Shown one piece after another: positions 23,287 through 32,664 of a DNA stretch of 64,000 nt. Both the position numbers and the translations under genes were made by a program. Within the stretch, counting starts at the first letter, position 1. The number at the start of each line of letters is the position of its first letter. The notes under the pieces were generated by a model that had not been told where the DNA came from, searched no databases, and saw only the letters and a program-made list of their open reading frames with translations. Origin of the DNA: Chryseobacterium koreense CCUG 49689 (GTDB lineage Bacteria > Bacteroidota > Bacteroidia > Flavobacteriales > Weeksellaceae); assembly GCF_001045435.1 (NCBI RefSeq), contig NZ_LFNG01000002.1, positions 62,001 to 126,000 of the forward strand, read 5' to 3'.

Positions 23287-23294
23287 TAACTTTG
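23287..23294 (+). promoter_or_regulatory. -7 box (TAACTTTG) for the toxin-antitoxin remnant
   Basis: TAACTTTG matches TAnnTTTG exactly and ends 14 bases before the ATA codon where the antitoxin should begin, so the promoter seems intact although the genes are broken. Confidence 0.45.
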
Positions 23295-23308
23295 ATAAAA
23301 ATTCAGCG

Positions 23309-23551
23309 ATAGAAATTACCATTAAATTAGAAGATAACGCAGATGTTTCTTTCATCAAGAAACTTTTGACACAGATAAAAGGCGTCAAAAGCATTGATGT
23401 TTCCGAGGAAGAAAAAAACTATTCCTGGGAAGAAATCAAAAGATCTGAGGAGTTTGGAAAAGTCATGGAGAAAAGCAGAAAACAAATTAAGAATGGAGAA
23501 TTTGTAGCGCATTCTCAAGAATTAATGGATTCTATTTTTCGGATCAAATGA
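23309..23551 (+). pseudogene. Antitoxin-like gene with lost start codon (ATA)
   Basis: Reading from the ATA at 23309 gives 80 residues: (M)EITIKLEDNADVSFIKKLL, then KNYSWEEIKRSEEFGKVMEK and HSQELMDSIFRIK. This matches the usual start and layout of small antitoxins (DUF2683-like) that precede RelE/ParE toxins. No ATG is available; the first alternative start is a TTG at 23366, which would drop the N-terminal beta-strand region. The simplest reading is ATG to ATA. The stop overlaps the toxin ATG by four bases (ATGA), as in intact modules. A truncated, still translated product from TTG is possible. Confidence 0.65.
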
Positions 23552-23856
23552 AAATCATTTATTCTAAAACGGCAATAGAAAGCCTCAAATAAATTGTTGA
23601 TTTTCTGGGAAATCGGTGGACTGAAAAAGAACTCCGTGTTTTTGAACATGATTTGCAAAAGTTCGTGCAATCTCTTCGAGATAAATGAATTTCATATCCT
23701 TTTGCAGTCGGGCAAAAAAAATTTCGGTATGCTTTTTTAGGAAAAAAACAAGTGAAAGTTTAATTTGTATTGCATTTGGATTCGGTAGAAATAGTGTTGT
23801 TTTTGACCACTAAGTCAAATCCGGAAAAATTGAATGAGATTTTAAGATTAAAGTGA
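23548..23856 (+). pseudogene. RelE/ParE-type toxin with three in-frame stops
   Basis: A single frame of 103 codons reads like a RelE/ParE toxin: MKIIYSKTAIESLK, then IVDFLGNRWTEKELRVFE, ISYPFAVGQKKFRYAFLGKK and VEIVLFLTTKSNPEKLNEIL. It contains TAA at codon 15 (23590), TGA at codon 47 (23686) and TAA at codon 72 (23761). There is no frameshift, so damage is by point mutation only. RelE/ParE toxins cut mRNA or poison gyrase; this one cannot be made. Overlap with the antitoxin (ATGA) is preserved. Confidence 0.8.
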
Positions 23857-23877
23857 AGCACAACTTCACTTTTTTTG
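23851..23877 (+). terminator. Terminator after the toxin-antitoxin remnant
   Basis: AAGTGAAG (23851-23858) and CTTCACTT (23864-23871) with a five-base loop, then Ts. The left arm overlaps the last toxin codons. Confidence 0.75.
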
Positions 23878-23946
23878 TAACTTTTTCTGAAAATTAAAGA
23901 CCAATTTTAACAACCGCTCTATATCAAAAATTCAACAAAATAGATT

Positions 23947-26457
23947 ATGAAAAAAATATTAATTTCTGCCCTTTTATTGGGTGTAATCTTTAGTTCCCAA
24001 ACCGCATTCGCGCAAACCGATACTTCCGGAAGAACTGAAATTTACAGAGCAACCCACACCAAAACCACCGAGTTGAAACACACCAAACTGAAGGTGAATT
24101 TCGATTACCAAAAAGAACAGATGAACGGTGAGGCGTGGATTTCTGCGTCGCCACATTTTTATCCAAGTGATTCCTTGGTTTTGGATGCGAAAGCGATGCT
24201 CATCCACGAAGTGGCTTTAGACAAAAACGGTTCAAAATCGCCATTGAAGTACGACTACAAAAATGATATGCTGAAAATTAATCTTGATAAAACCTACAGC
24301 AGGAATCAGGATTACACGGTTTACATCAAATATACAGCCCGACCGAATGAAGTGAAACAGGTGGGAAGCGCCGCAATAACTGACGCGAAAGGACTTTACT
24401 TCATCAATCCGCAAGGAAAGGAGAGTGGTAAACCGACCCAGATCTGGACTCAGGGAGAAACAGAATCGAATTCAGTTTGGTTCCCAACCATAGACAAACC
24501 GAACCAGAAAACCACCCAGGAAATCTATATGACCGTTCCAGATAAATATTTGACTTTGTCAAATGGTGTTTTGAAGGATTCCAAAAAGGAGGGCAATAAT
24601 TTGCGGACCGACCATTGGGTGATGGACAAAAAACACGCACCATACCTTTTCTTCATGGGAGTTGGTGAATATGCTGTGGTGAAAGATAAATGGAGAAACA
24701 TTCCGGTGGATTATTATGTGGAAAAGGAGTATGAACCGTATGCCAAACAGATTTTCGGGAACACCCCTGAAATGATCGAATTTTTTTCTAAAAGATTAAA
24801 TTACGATTATCCTTGGCCAAAATATTCACAAATCACGGGTGTGGATTACGTTTCTGGAGCAATGGAGAATACCACTTCCACACTTCATTCCACCATGGCG
24901 CAGCAAAAACCAGGAGATTTGATTGATGAAAACCGTTGGGAGGACGTGATTTCCCATGAACTCTTCCACCATTGGTTCGGTGATTTGGTGACAGCTGAAT
25001 CTTGGTCGAACATCACGGTTAATGAGTCTTTCGCCAATTATTCGGAATATTTATGGAACGAGTACAAATATGGAAAAGATTTCGCCGACTACACTTTGAT
25101 GAAAACCCGTGAAGGATATTTCCGCGACCCGTCGAATGTTTCCAAGGATTTGGTGCGGTTTAATTATCATTCCAGAGAAGATGTTTTCGATGGAGTTTCT
25201 TACAATAAAGGTGGCTCCATTCTTCACATGCTAAGGAATTATTTGGGTGACGATGCATTCTTTGCGGGATTAACGGATTACCTGAAAACCAACGAATACG
25301 GAACGGGAGAAGCACAGCAACTGAGATTGTCACTAGAAAAGATTTCGGGTAAGGATTTGAACTGGTTCTTCAATCAGTGGTACTACGGAAACGGAAATCC
25401 TAAATTGAGTTACACTTCCACTTTTGATCCGGTGAAAAAAATGGTCACTGTTTCGATCATCCAAAATCAGGGTCAATATTTTCAGTTTCCTTTGGCAATA
25501 GATGTTTACGAGAACGGAAAACCAACCAGGCAAAATGTTTGGGTTGCTGCAAAAAGTAAAAATGATTTCAGCTTTTCGATCACCAAAAGTCCGGACTTGC
25601 TGAATATTGATGCAGATGGGGTTCTGCTATCGGAAATTACCGACAACAAGACACCGGAACAGTATTTTATGCAATACACCAATTCCAAAGAATTTTTGAG
25701 TAGATATAAAGCAGTAGAAAATGCTGCAGATAATGCTTCTAAAAATGCTGTTTCTGTGAAAACGTTGGTTGCAGCATTGAAGGACAGTAATTTCAGAATC
25801 AGAATAAAGGCTTTAAGCGGACTGGATTTGTCGAAACCAGACCAGCAAAAAGCCGCGCTCGCCGAAGTGGAGAAAATGGCGGTCAACGATCCGAAAACAT
25901 TGGTGCAATCGGCTGCAATTACGGCTTTGGCAAAAACGAAAGACAAGAAGTACCTTCCGGTTTTTGATAAGGGAATGTCCGCGGTTTCCAATGCGGTAAA
26001 AGGTGCGTCTTTGGGAGCGATTGCTGTGATTGATCCTTCCAGGGTTTCCGCTTTAGCCAACCAAATCGATTTGGATGGCGCGAGTGATGATTTGATCGCA
26101 CAGCTTTTGCCGATCATCGTAAAAAATAAGATTGAAAAACAGATGCCTGCAATTGCGCAAACTGCTGCGTTTTACCCATTTATCAAATTCCAAAATCCGG
26201 AATTGGGCGCTTCTGCGGAAGAGGCCTTCAACTGGATTATGGGCTCCGATAATTTGAAGGCGACGGAAAACCTGACCAAAGTTTTGACCCAGGTGAAGAG
26301 CCAGATCGGGCAAAACCCGCAGGCGAAAATGATGATTGTTCAAATCTTGAAAGAGGGACTTGCCAAAAAGATGCAGGTTCTAAAGGCGAATCCGTCAAGT
26401 CCGACGATCAATGCACAGATCGATGCGATCAATAAGGCGATTGAGGCTTACAAATAA
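23947..26457 (+). CDS. Secreted M1-family aminopeptidase
   Basis: The 836-residue metallopeptidase removes N-terminal residues from peptides. A signal peptide ends near TAFAQT (about 25). The exopeptidase motif GAMEN is at about 307, and zinc ligands are His337, His341 and Glu360 in HELFHH...NES. After the catalytic domain a helical HEAT-like region fills the C-terminus (about 580-836). No T9SS sorting domain is seen, so it is probably periplasmic. Its length is close to other Bacteroidota M1 enzymes. It is a single-gene unit with a terminator. Confidence 0.93.
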   Translation: MKKILISALLLGVIFSSQTAFAQTDTSGRTEIYRATHTKTTELKHTKLKVNFDYQKEQMNGEAWISASPHFYPSDSLVLDAKAMLIHEVALDKNGSKSPLKYDYKNDMLKINLDKTYSRNQDYTVYIKYTARPNEVKQVGSAAITDAKGLYFINPQGKESGKPTQIWTQGETESNSVWFPTIDKPNQKTTQEIYMTVPDKYLTLSNGVLKDSKKEGNNLRTDHWVMDKKHAPYLFFMGVGEYAVVKDKWRNIPVDYYVEKEYEPYAKQIFGNTPEMIEFFSKRLNYDYPWPKYSQITGVDYVSGAMENTTSTLHSTMAQQKPGDLIDENRWEDVISHELFHHWFGDLVTAESWSNITVNESFANYSEYLWNEYKYGKDFADYTLMKTREGYFRDPSNVSKDLVRFNYHSREDVFDGVSYNKGGSILHMLRNYLGDDAFFAGLTDYLKTNEYGTGEAQQLRLSLEKISGKDLNWFFNQWYYGNGNPKLSYTSTFDPVKKMVTVSIIQNQGQYFQFPLAIDVYENGKPTRQNVWVAAKSKNDFSFSITKSPDLLNIDADGVLLSEITDNKTPEQYFMQYTNSKEFLSRYKAVENAADNASKNAVSVKTLVAALKDSNFRIRIKALSGLDLSKPDQQKAALAEVEKMAVNDPKTLVQSAAITALAKTKDKKYLPVFDKGMSAVSNAVKGASLGAIAVIDPSRVSALANQIDLDGASDDLIAQLLPIIVKNKIEKQMPAIAQTAAFYPFIKFQNPELGASAEEAFNWIMGSDNLKATENLTKVLTQVKSQIGQNPQAKMMIVQILKEGLAKKMQVLKANPSSPTINAQIDAINKAIEAYK

Positions 26458-26481
26458 GATGATTTGATATTTAAAAAAGAC

Positions 26482-26512
26482 AAAGCCACCCGCATTGAGG
26501 TGGCTTTTTTTT
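26482..26512 (+). terminator. Terminator after the M1 aminopeptidase
   Basis: AAAGCCACC (26482-26490) pairs with GGTGGCTTT (26499-26507) and a long T-run follows. The convergent S9 peptidase ends 20 bases further on. Confidence 0.9.
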
Positions 26513-26531
26513 TAATAATTCTTTTGAGTGA

Positions 26532-28688
26532 TTACTTCACCTGAAATTCTGGATTTCCTGTTTCAGAAAGCAGAAATGCAAACTCTTTAGATAATTGTGC
26601 AAATTGCTCATCCATAGTGCTTCCGCCGAAATGTCCCGCTTTGTAATCCACATAAAGGTAAACCGGATTTTGAGAGGCATTTTGATCCTGCATTTTTGCG
26701 GCAAATTTCGCAGGAATGAAACTGTCGACTCGGGGATCATTAAAGCCTGTCGTAATCAGTTGTGCAGGATATTTTGTTCCTTTTTTGATGTGCTGAAACG
26801 CGTCCATTTCGTAAAGTGCCTTAAACTCGGTTTCGTCTTTGATGGTACCGAATTCGGGTATGTTAACTGGTCCGTTTGCTGAAAATTCCATCCTTAAAGT
26901 GTTTAGGCATCCCACTTTGGGAATGGCCACTTTATAAAGATCTGGTCTTTCGGTGATTGCTCTTCCAATCAATATTCCACCTGCGCTTGCTCCGGTAATT
27001 CCCAGTTTCTCTGGTGAAGTGAATTTATTTTTAATTAAATATTCTGCGGCAGCATTGAAATCTTTCCAAGTGTTTGGTTTTGTTGTTTTTTTTCCGGCAA
27101 GGTACCAATCATTTCCTTTTTCACCGCCGCCCCTCACATGAGCGAAAGCGATAACTACACCGCGGTTCAGCAGTGGCAGATAATTTCTTTGAAAAACAGG
27201 AGCATATGCAATCATGCCGTAGGAACCATAACCCATCATGAATGCCGTGTTGCTGCCGTCTTTTTTTAGTTTTGTTTTGTCGTAAACGATACTTAGCGGA
27301 ACCATGGCGCCATCATGAGAAGGATATTCGATTTCTTCATAGGCTAGATTTTCCAAATTGGGAAAGTTGAACTTCACGGTTAGAAAGTTTTCCCATTTCT
27401 TCTTGGCGGCCAGATCGTATGGGAAGACATTGAAAGGTTTTGTCCAACCTGTGTTGATCAACACGATTTCATTGTCGTCTTGATTTTCGTTGAAAGGCAT
27501 GGACATTACGTTTCCTTCAAGATTTGCATTTAAGCTTTCCTCTTTGCCATTGCGCAGGTTGTAGGTCACGATTTTGGTCTGAATACCATTGTGGTCTTGA
27601 TCAATGACTAAAAAATCTTTGGTCTGTACAACTCTGTCAATTTTCCAGTTGCTATTTCCGTCTAATATTACTTTGGCATTGGCAATATCTGGATTTTTCA
27701 GTGAGGTTTTGATTAGTCTAAAGTTTGAATTGCCTTTTGGTGTTTGAAAGTAAACATCTTCGCCATCTACAAACATTTGATGGATTTCATCTCTTTGGTC
27801 GACCAGTTTTTTCCATACTATTTTTTTATTTTTGAAATCGGATTTTGGTGCATAGTAAAAAATCGCGTTCGGATCTACTGTAAATATTCCTAAGAAAACA
27901 TAAGGGGAGTTCTTATACGATGAAATGCCAAGATAATCCATGGGTTTGATTCCTAATTCTGGATATTTCTCCGCACTCGCCAATAAGATGTCTGAGGAAA
28001 TTGGAGTTCCAATTTTGTGTAATTTTAAAGGTAAATTGAGGTTGTTCTCAGGATCATGAACGTCATAACTTTTAAATTGCCTGTAAATAATTTCTGATTT
28101 GCTCGTGTCAAAAAAATATCCTTCGCTGTGGGGAATCACATCTGCCAGAAATTGGCCGGTCGAAACCTCCATAATGTGAATATCTCCAAGTTCCGATCCG
28201 GATTCACTGAGGTTAAAAATGATTCTTGAACCATCATCACTTATTTGAGTGTTATAATCCATCGTTTTTCCTGCAATAAATTTTTGGGGATCAAAAAGCA
28301 GTTTTTCGGCGCCATTTTCGCCATCCCGATAATAAAGCTTTCTTACCTGTTCGCCGGCGTTTTTCCGATTGTAGAAATATCGTTTTCCTGATTTTCCGGC
28401 GGGAATATTCAATCCCGGGTTCATTTGTTCGTATTGCTTTAATTCCTTGATGAGTTGATCTTGACCGGGAATCTTAGACAGTTGAGAATTGGTGAAATCT
28501 GCCTGTGATTTTAGCCAAGAAACCATTTCGGGATTTTTTACATCCTCCATCCAGCGGTAATCATCTTGGATTTTCTGGCCCCAAATTTCGTCGGTTACCG
28601 CTACTTTTTTGGTGGGTGGATAACTGAACTGTTGTGCGGTGATGAGCTGGAAAGCTGCGCTCATACAAATTAAAGTTACTTTTTTCAT
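26532..28688 (-). CDS. Prolyl oligopeptidase family serine peptidase (S9A)
   Basis: The 718-residue peptidase has an N-terminal signal (about 1-18, ITAQQ). A beta-propeller domain follows (about 75-440) and an alpha/beta hydrolase domain with the triad Ser568 (GASAGG), Asp651 (NDPRVD) and His686 (AGHFGG). Family members cleave short peptides after proline in the periplasm. The N-terminal segment YPPTKKVAVTDEIWGQKIQDDYRW is typical of POP. All three catalytic residues are present. It lies 12 bases downstream of a small secreted-protein gene on the same strand. Confidence 0.93.
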   Translation of the reverse strand: MKKVTLICMSAAFQLITAQQFSYPPTKKVAVTDEIWGQKIQDDYRWMEDVKNPEMVSWLKSQADFTNSQLSKIPGQDQLIKELKQYEQMNPGLNIPAGKSGKRYFYNRKNAGEQVRKLYYRDGENGAEKLLFDPQKFIAGKTMDYNTQISDDGSRIIFNLSESGSELGDIHIMEVSTGQFLADVIPHSEGYFFDTSKSEIIYRQFKSYDVHDPENNLNLPLKLHKIGTPISSDILLASAEKYPELGIKPMDYLGISSYKNSPYVFLGIFTVDPNAIFYYAPKSDFKNKKIVWKKLVDQRDEIHQMFVDGEDVYFQTPKGNSNFRLIKTSLKNPDIANAKVILDGNSNWKIDRVVQTKDFLVIDQDHNGIQTKIVTYNLRNGKEESLNANLEGNVMSMPFNENQDDNEIVLINTGWTKPFNVFPYDLAAKKKWENFLTVKFNFPNLENLAYEEIEYPSHDGAMVPLSIVYDKTKLKKDGSNTAFMMGYGSYGMIAYAPVFQRNYLPLLNRGVVIAFAHVRGGGEKGNDWYLAGKKTTKPNTWKDFNAAAEYLIKNKFTSPEKLGITGASAGGILIGRAITERPDLYKVAIPKVGCLNTLRMEFSANGPVNIPEFGTIKDETEFKALYEMDAFQHIKKGTKYPAQLITTGFNDPRVDSFIPAKFAAKMQDQNASQNPVYLYVDYKAGHFGGSTMDEQFAQLSKEFAFLLSETGNPEFQVK

Positions 28689-28700
28689 GGTTTAGGGTTT

Positions 28701-28967
28701 TTAGGGTTGTTCAGGTTTTATGAGCCCTAGTGCATTTAGAAAGCCATCAAATAGGCTTCGGAGTTCTCTTTTGGCTGCGATTTCTTCTTGGTCATTCTGG
28801 GGTTTAGCTTCTTGGTCATTTCCCAAATGGAGTTGCGATTCTCTATTTTTGACTGTCGGCGGAACATTTTTTTGAAACAATTCAACTGAACTTAAATTTG
28901 AGGAATCAAAATCTATTGTTGGGGAATTAACCAGGATCAGCGAGCAGAACAGTAAAAACGTTTTCAT
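28701..28967 (-). CDS. Small secreted protein upstream of the S9 peptidase
   Basis: The 88-residue protein has a signal-like N-terminus (MKTFLLFCSLILVNSP) and a polar, Gln/Glu/Lys-rich mature part (LGNDQEAKPQNDQEEIAAKRELRSLF). No family was recognised. It ends 12 bases before the peptidase start and is likely co-transcribed with it; whether the two act together is unknown. The coding call rests on the signal peptide, the tight spacing and absence of an overlapping gene. Confidence 0.5.
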   Translation of the reverse strand: MKTFLLFCSLILVNSPTIDFDSSNLSSVELFQKNVPPTVKNRESQLHLGNDQEAKPQNDQEEIAAKRELRSLFDGFLNALGLIKPEQP

Positions 28968-29196
28968 GGCTTTGGATTTTATGACGTTTTACCTAACAAA
29001 GCTAAGAAGATTTTATAAAAATAAAATAGTTAAAACACCCTTTTTTTAAATAATTTGCAATTATATACTGTTGTTAATCAATAAAATACCCTGTTTATCG
29101 GTATTCCGATAATTTAGTCCGATTAATATTTTTTTTGAGGATAATTAAAATGATTTCGCATAAATTTTCATTAATTTTGATAAAATCTTTTATTCG

Positions 29197-30126
29197 ATGG
29201 CATACATAGATTATTACAAAATTCTGCAAGTCGATAAAAAGGCGAGCGCGGACCAAATAAAAAAGGCATACCGCAAACTTGCCCGAAAATACCACCCGGA
29301 TATGAATCCCGGCGACAAAGAAGCTGAGAAGAAATTCAAAGAAATCAATGAAGCCAATGAGGTTCTGAGCAATCCCGAAAACCGTGAAAAGTACGATAAA
29401 TATGGTGAGCACTGGAAACATGGTGAGGAATATGAAAAAGCTCAGCAACAACAGAGGCAATATCAGCAAAGCCAGAATTATGGCGGAAACTATGGGGGAT
29501 TTTCGGGAGGAGACTTTGGGGGAGGCGAAGATTTTTCGGATTTTTTCCAAAGTATGTTTGGTGGTGCGGGAGCCGGTTTTGGCAGAAGTTCCAGAGGGGG
29601 AGCTTCCGGAAAATTTAAAGGTCAGGATGTGGAGGCGGAACTTAACCTTCATCTGAGAGACGCTGCAAAAACTCATCAGAAAACCTTTGAAATTAATGGA
29701 AAAAAGGTGAGGATCACGATTCCGGCGGGAATTGCCGATGGACAGAAAATCAAACTCAAAGGGCATGGAAATCCCGGTTTTAACGGTGGTCCAAATGGTG
29801 ATTTATTCATTACCTTTAATATTTCTGAAGACCATCATTTCAAAAGAAATGGCGATAATCTAAGCTCAATGGTTGAAATAGATTTGTACACCGCCGTTTT
29901 AGGGGGAGAGGTAACCATCCCTACTTTAGACGGAAGCGTGAATTTGGTGGTGAAGCCGGAAACCCAAAACAACACCAAGGTCCGATTGAAAGGCAAAGGT
30001 TTTCCGGTATATAAGAAGGAGGGCGAATTCGGTGACCTGTTCGTGACTTATCTGGTGAAGCTGCCAACTCATTTGACCCAGCGCGAAAAAGAACTTTTTC
30101 AGGAACTTAAAAACTTAAAGAAATGA
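29197..30126 (+). CDS. cbpA: CbpA-like DnaJ-family co-chaperone
   Basis: The 309-residue protein has an N-terminal J domain with His33-Pro34-Asp35. A Gly/Phe/Gln-rich linker (about 75-150) and two C-terminal substrate-binding beta domains follow, without the zinc-finger of DnaJ. This layout is that of CbpA, a type II J-protein that stimulates DnaK ATPase. Length matches E. coli CbpA (306). The stop overlaps the next start in ATGA (30123-30126). The partner gene encodes a CbpM-like modulator, which supports the assignment. Confidence 0.88.
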   Translation: MAYIDYYKILQVDKKASADQIKKAYRKLARKYHPDMNPGDKEAEKKFKEINEANEVLSNPENREKYDKYGEHWKHGEEYEKAQQQQRQYQQSQNYGGNYGGFSGGDFGGGEDFSDFFQSMFGGAGAGFGRSSRGGASGKFKGQDVEAELNLHLRDAAKTHQKTFEINGKKVRITIPAGIADGQKIKLKGHGNPGFNGGPNGDLFITFNISEDHHFKRNGDNLSSMVEIDLYTAVLGGEVTIPTLDGSVNLVVKPETQNNTKVRLKGKGFPVYKKEGEFGDLFVTYLVKLPTHLTQREKELFQELKNLKK

Positions 30127-30413
30127 GCGAACGAATTTCAAGAGAAGATCTTGTGAAAATCTACAATATAGAAATCACGTTTTTTGATTCATTGGAAGAG
30201 TCCGGATTGCTGAAAACGGAGACGGAAAACGATGTGAAGTACCTTTTGTATGAGGAGCTTCCCGCGTTTGAAAGATTTGCAAACTGGCATTATGATTTGG
30301 AAGTGAATCTTCCTGGATTGGAGGTCATTCATCATTTACTTCAAAAAATGGAACGTTTAAGTGAAGAAAACCGAAGGCTGATGCGGTTATCGGCGTATTT
30401 TACCGGCGAATAG
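30123..30413 (+). CDS. cbpM: CbpM-like chaperone modulator (MerR-type fold)
   Basis: The 96-residue protein begins with [28 protein letters not shown], resembling the MerR-type winged helix of CbpM. A C-terminal helical segment with [24 protein letters not shown] follows. CbpM binds the J domain of CbpA and inhibits it. The length is close to E. coli CbpM (101). The ATGA overlap with cbpA implies coupled translation and a stoichiometric pair. The gene is followed by about 195 bases before the next promoter. Confidence 0.82.
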   Translation: MSERISREDLVKIYNIEITFFDSLEESGLLKTETENDVKYLLYEELPAFERFANWHYDLEVNLPGLEVIHHLLQKMERLSEENRRLMRLSAYFTGE

Positions 30414-30608
30414 TTTTTTGTCATTGATTTTTGATTGAAATGATTGGCAAGAATTTGTTTGTGTGTTATTTTCAGTAATGGTTTGGAATGCGCCTATCCC
30501 TATGAATTATTAAAAAAAAATTAAAATCCTCTTTTGTGTTGACAAGGAATTGTGAGGGTTCTTTAGAAATTAGTAAGTTCGCAGAAATACTAACTTAATT
30601 AATTTTTA

Positions 30609-32126
30609 ATGAAAAAACTTTTATTATCGTGCTTTTTAGCATTGGGTATCGGTGCGAATGCACAATTAACACTTTCTGGTGATTTTGAAGATGCTTCTTT
30701 TAGTGTACCGGGGGTATACATTCAATTTGGTGGTGGCACGAGATCGGCAGCAGCGGCTTGTAGTGGTGCACAAGGGGGGCAGCTTGCAATTTCAAACACT
30801 GTTACTCAGACAGGATGGGCGATTGTTCCTAATGCAGCTGGTAAATATGACAGTGGTAAAGACATTAATGTTTCAATAAATTATAAGAAAGCAAGCACAC
30901 CGCAGGGAACATTGCATCTTGCTTTATTTAAACAAGATCCTGTAACATCACAGTGGAATATCTCCTCTCTTGCGAATGTAGTGCTTGCTTCAGCAGCAAT
31001 TACCACTTGTCAAACATTAAGTGCTACTATTCCTGGAAGTTCGTTAGATCCGAGTGCTAATTATGGATTTGGTGCATTTTATGTGAAGTCTAGTGGAAAT
31101 GGAAATATTTATGTGGATAACATCAATATTACCCAAGCCGAGGCAGACGCTGTACCGGCTTGTACGAGTTTTGTGTCGCCTTTGGATGGTACAGTTTCAA
31201 GTTCTGGAACGGTAGCGATGTCATGGCAAGGTGTTTTCGGAGCAAATAACTACAAGCTTACCGTAGGGTCCACGTCTGGAGGTTCTGATATATATAATGC
31301 TACAGTGACAGGTTACACTGCATATGTTCCATTAGCGAAAAACACCACCTATTATGCGAAAGTAGTACCTTCAAACGCTATCGGTGATGCTTCCGGCTGT
31401 TCCGAGATTTCATTTACTACAAATAATGTTGTTGCCTACTGTCCTGCCGGAGCTCAATCTGCAGCGTATGAAAAAATCACCAATGTGAATTTTGCAGGAA
31501 TCAATAATAGTTCATCAGCGCTCAGTACTGCACCAGGATACGAAGATTTCACTTCGAAAATCGGTACCGTAAATAAAGAAAGTAGCTATACGTTCACTGC
31601 TGCATGTTCAGTTACAACTTATGCAGCCGATCAAATTTTAGTTTGGATCGATTTTAACCAAAATGGTAGTTTTAATGATCCAGGAGAACTGGTTTTTTCT
31701 ACAACAGGTCTTGCCAGTACCTGGACTGGAAATATCGCAATTCCTGCTACCGCTTTAGAAGGAAATACACGAATGAGAATTAGAGTACATGATACTTCTG
31801 ATGGAGCGAACGCAACATCGTGTGGAAATTCAACATGGGGGCAAGTAGAAGATTACACCATAAATATTTTACCAAAAGTATTAGGGGTTTCAACTGTAAA
31901 CAAAGATGCCTTAACCGTTTATCCAAATCCGTTCAAAGATATCCTAAGAATCTCTGACGTGAAAAACGTGAAATCAATCTCAGTGAGCGATGTTTCAGGA
32001 AGACAAGTGAAAACGCTAGCTCCGGCAGCAGAACTTAATCTTTCTTCATTGAACGCGGGATTATACATTGTTACATTGCACATGAACGACGGATCTGTGA
32101 AAACAGTGAAAGCAATCAAGAAGTAA
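30609..32126 (+). CDS. T9SS-exported protein with Fn3-like and GEVED domains
   Basis: The 505-residue protein has a signal peptide (ending GANAQ, 19), an N-terminal beta-sandwich (about 20-175), and one fibronectin-like repeat (about 185-275, SPLDGTVSSSGTVAMSWQG). A GEVED domain follows (about 300-420: GYEDFTSK, VWIDFNQNGSFNDPGE, WGQVEDYTI), and a type A T9SS sorting domain occupies about 430-505, ending TVKAIKK. It is likely a surface or released adhesin or matrix protein; no enzyme motif was found. The last 65 codons and the terminator are almost the same as in the next gene. TAAGTTCG at 30574-30581 may be its -7 box. Confidence 0.8.
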   Translation: MKKLLLSCFLALGIGANAQLTLSGDFEDASFSVPGVYIQFGGGTRSAAAACSGAQGGQLAISNTVTQTGWAIVPNAAGKYDSGKDINVSINYKKASTPQGTLHLALFKQDPVTSQWNISSLANVVLASAAITTCQTLSATIPGSSLDPSANYGFGAFYVKSSGNGNIYVDNINITQAEADAVPACTSFVSPLDGTVSSSGTVAMSWQGVFGANNYKLTVGSTSGGSDIYNATVTGYTAYVPLAKNTTYYAKVVPSNAIGDASGCSEISFTTNNVVAYCPAGAQSAAYEKITNVNFAGINNSSSALSTAPGYEDFTSKIGTVNKESSYTFTAACSVTTYAADQILVWIDFNQNGSFNDPGELVFSTTGLASTWTGNIAIPATALEGNTRMRIRVHDTSDGANATSCGNSTWGQVEDYTINILPKVLGVSTVNKDALTVYPNPFKDILRISDVKNVKSISVSDVSGRQVKTLAPAAELNLSSLNAGLYIVTLHMNDGSVKTVKAIKK

Positions 32127-32148
32127 TTTCTTAGATCATACCTTAATG

Positions 32149-32177
32149 AATCGCCCCTGATTTGGGGCGATTTTTTT
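32149..32177 (+). terminator. Terminator after the first GEVED gene
   Basis: AATCGCCCC (32149-32157) pairs with GGGGCGATT (32164-32172), then Ts. The same hairpin follows the paralogous gene at 35946. Confidence 0.9.
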
Positions 32178-32633
32178 GTGCCATTTTGTTAAAACGACTC
32201 ATGTGGAATATTTTAATGAAACCTTTTCATCTGTTTTTGTACGCCTCCGATCCAAATTCAACTGAAAAGATTTGCCCACCAATGAATCGGATATAGGAAT
32301 TAGCATCTTTAGCAAAACCTATCGGAAAGCAATGCGCCTAAAAGCACATCACTTCAGTAGTATTTTGAAAAAAAACCAAAATTCATCACAAAGCTCTATA
32401 AATCAACAAAATAAATGTATGGAAATTTTGTGTCTGTTGCGCATTTTTTTCATGAGATAGAATTGAGAAGAAGATAGGATTTGCAGACAACTTAATTGTG
32501 TATAAATTATAGATAGTTTTGAATTTTGATCCAGGCTTTAACATTGTATTAGAATACATCTTATTTTGAGATTAAAAAGCTATTAAAAACAAGAATTTAT
32601 AGCAGACCATATAATTTGCTTCATAAATTAAGC
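32178..32633. other. Intergenic region between the two GEVED genes, nothing recognised
   Basis: About 455 AT-rich bases. A 62-codon open frame (32272-32460) is present but has no homology cue, no promoter box and no codon pattern resembling neighbours. No repeat or structured element was seen apart from the -7 box at the end. Confidence 0.4.
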
Positions 32634-32641
32634 TATATTTG
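32634..32641 (+). promoter_or_regulatory. -7 box (TATATTTG) for the second GEVED gene
   Basis: TATATTTG fits TAnnTTTG and ends 23 bases before the ATG at 32665. Confidence 0.5.
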
Positions 32642-32664
32642 GCGACAATTTTAAAATTTTATAA

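Noticed and set aside
32272-32460. 62-codon open frame between the two GEVED genes
   Set aside because: No promoter box, no homology cue, AT-rich and unlike neighbouring codon use.
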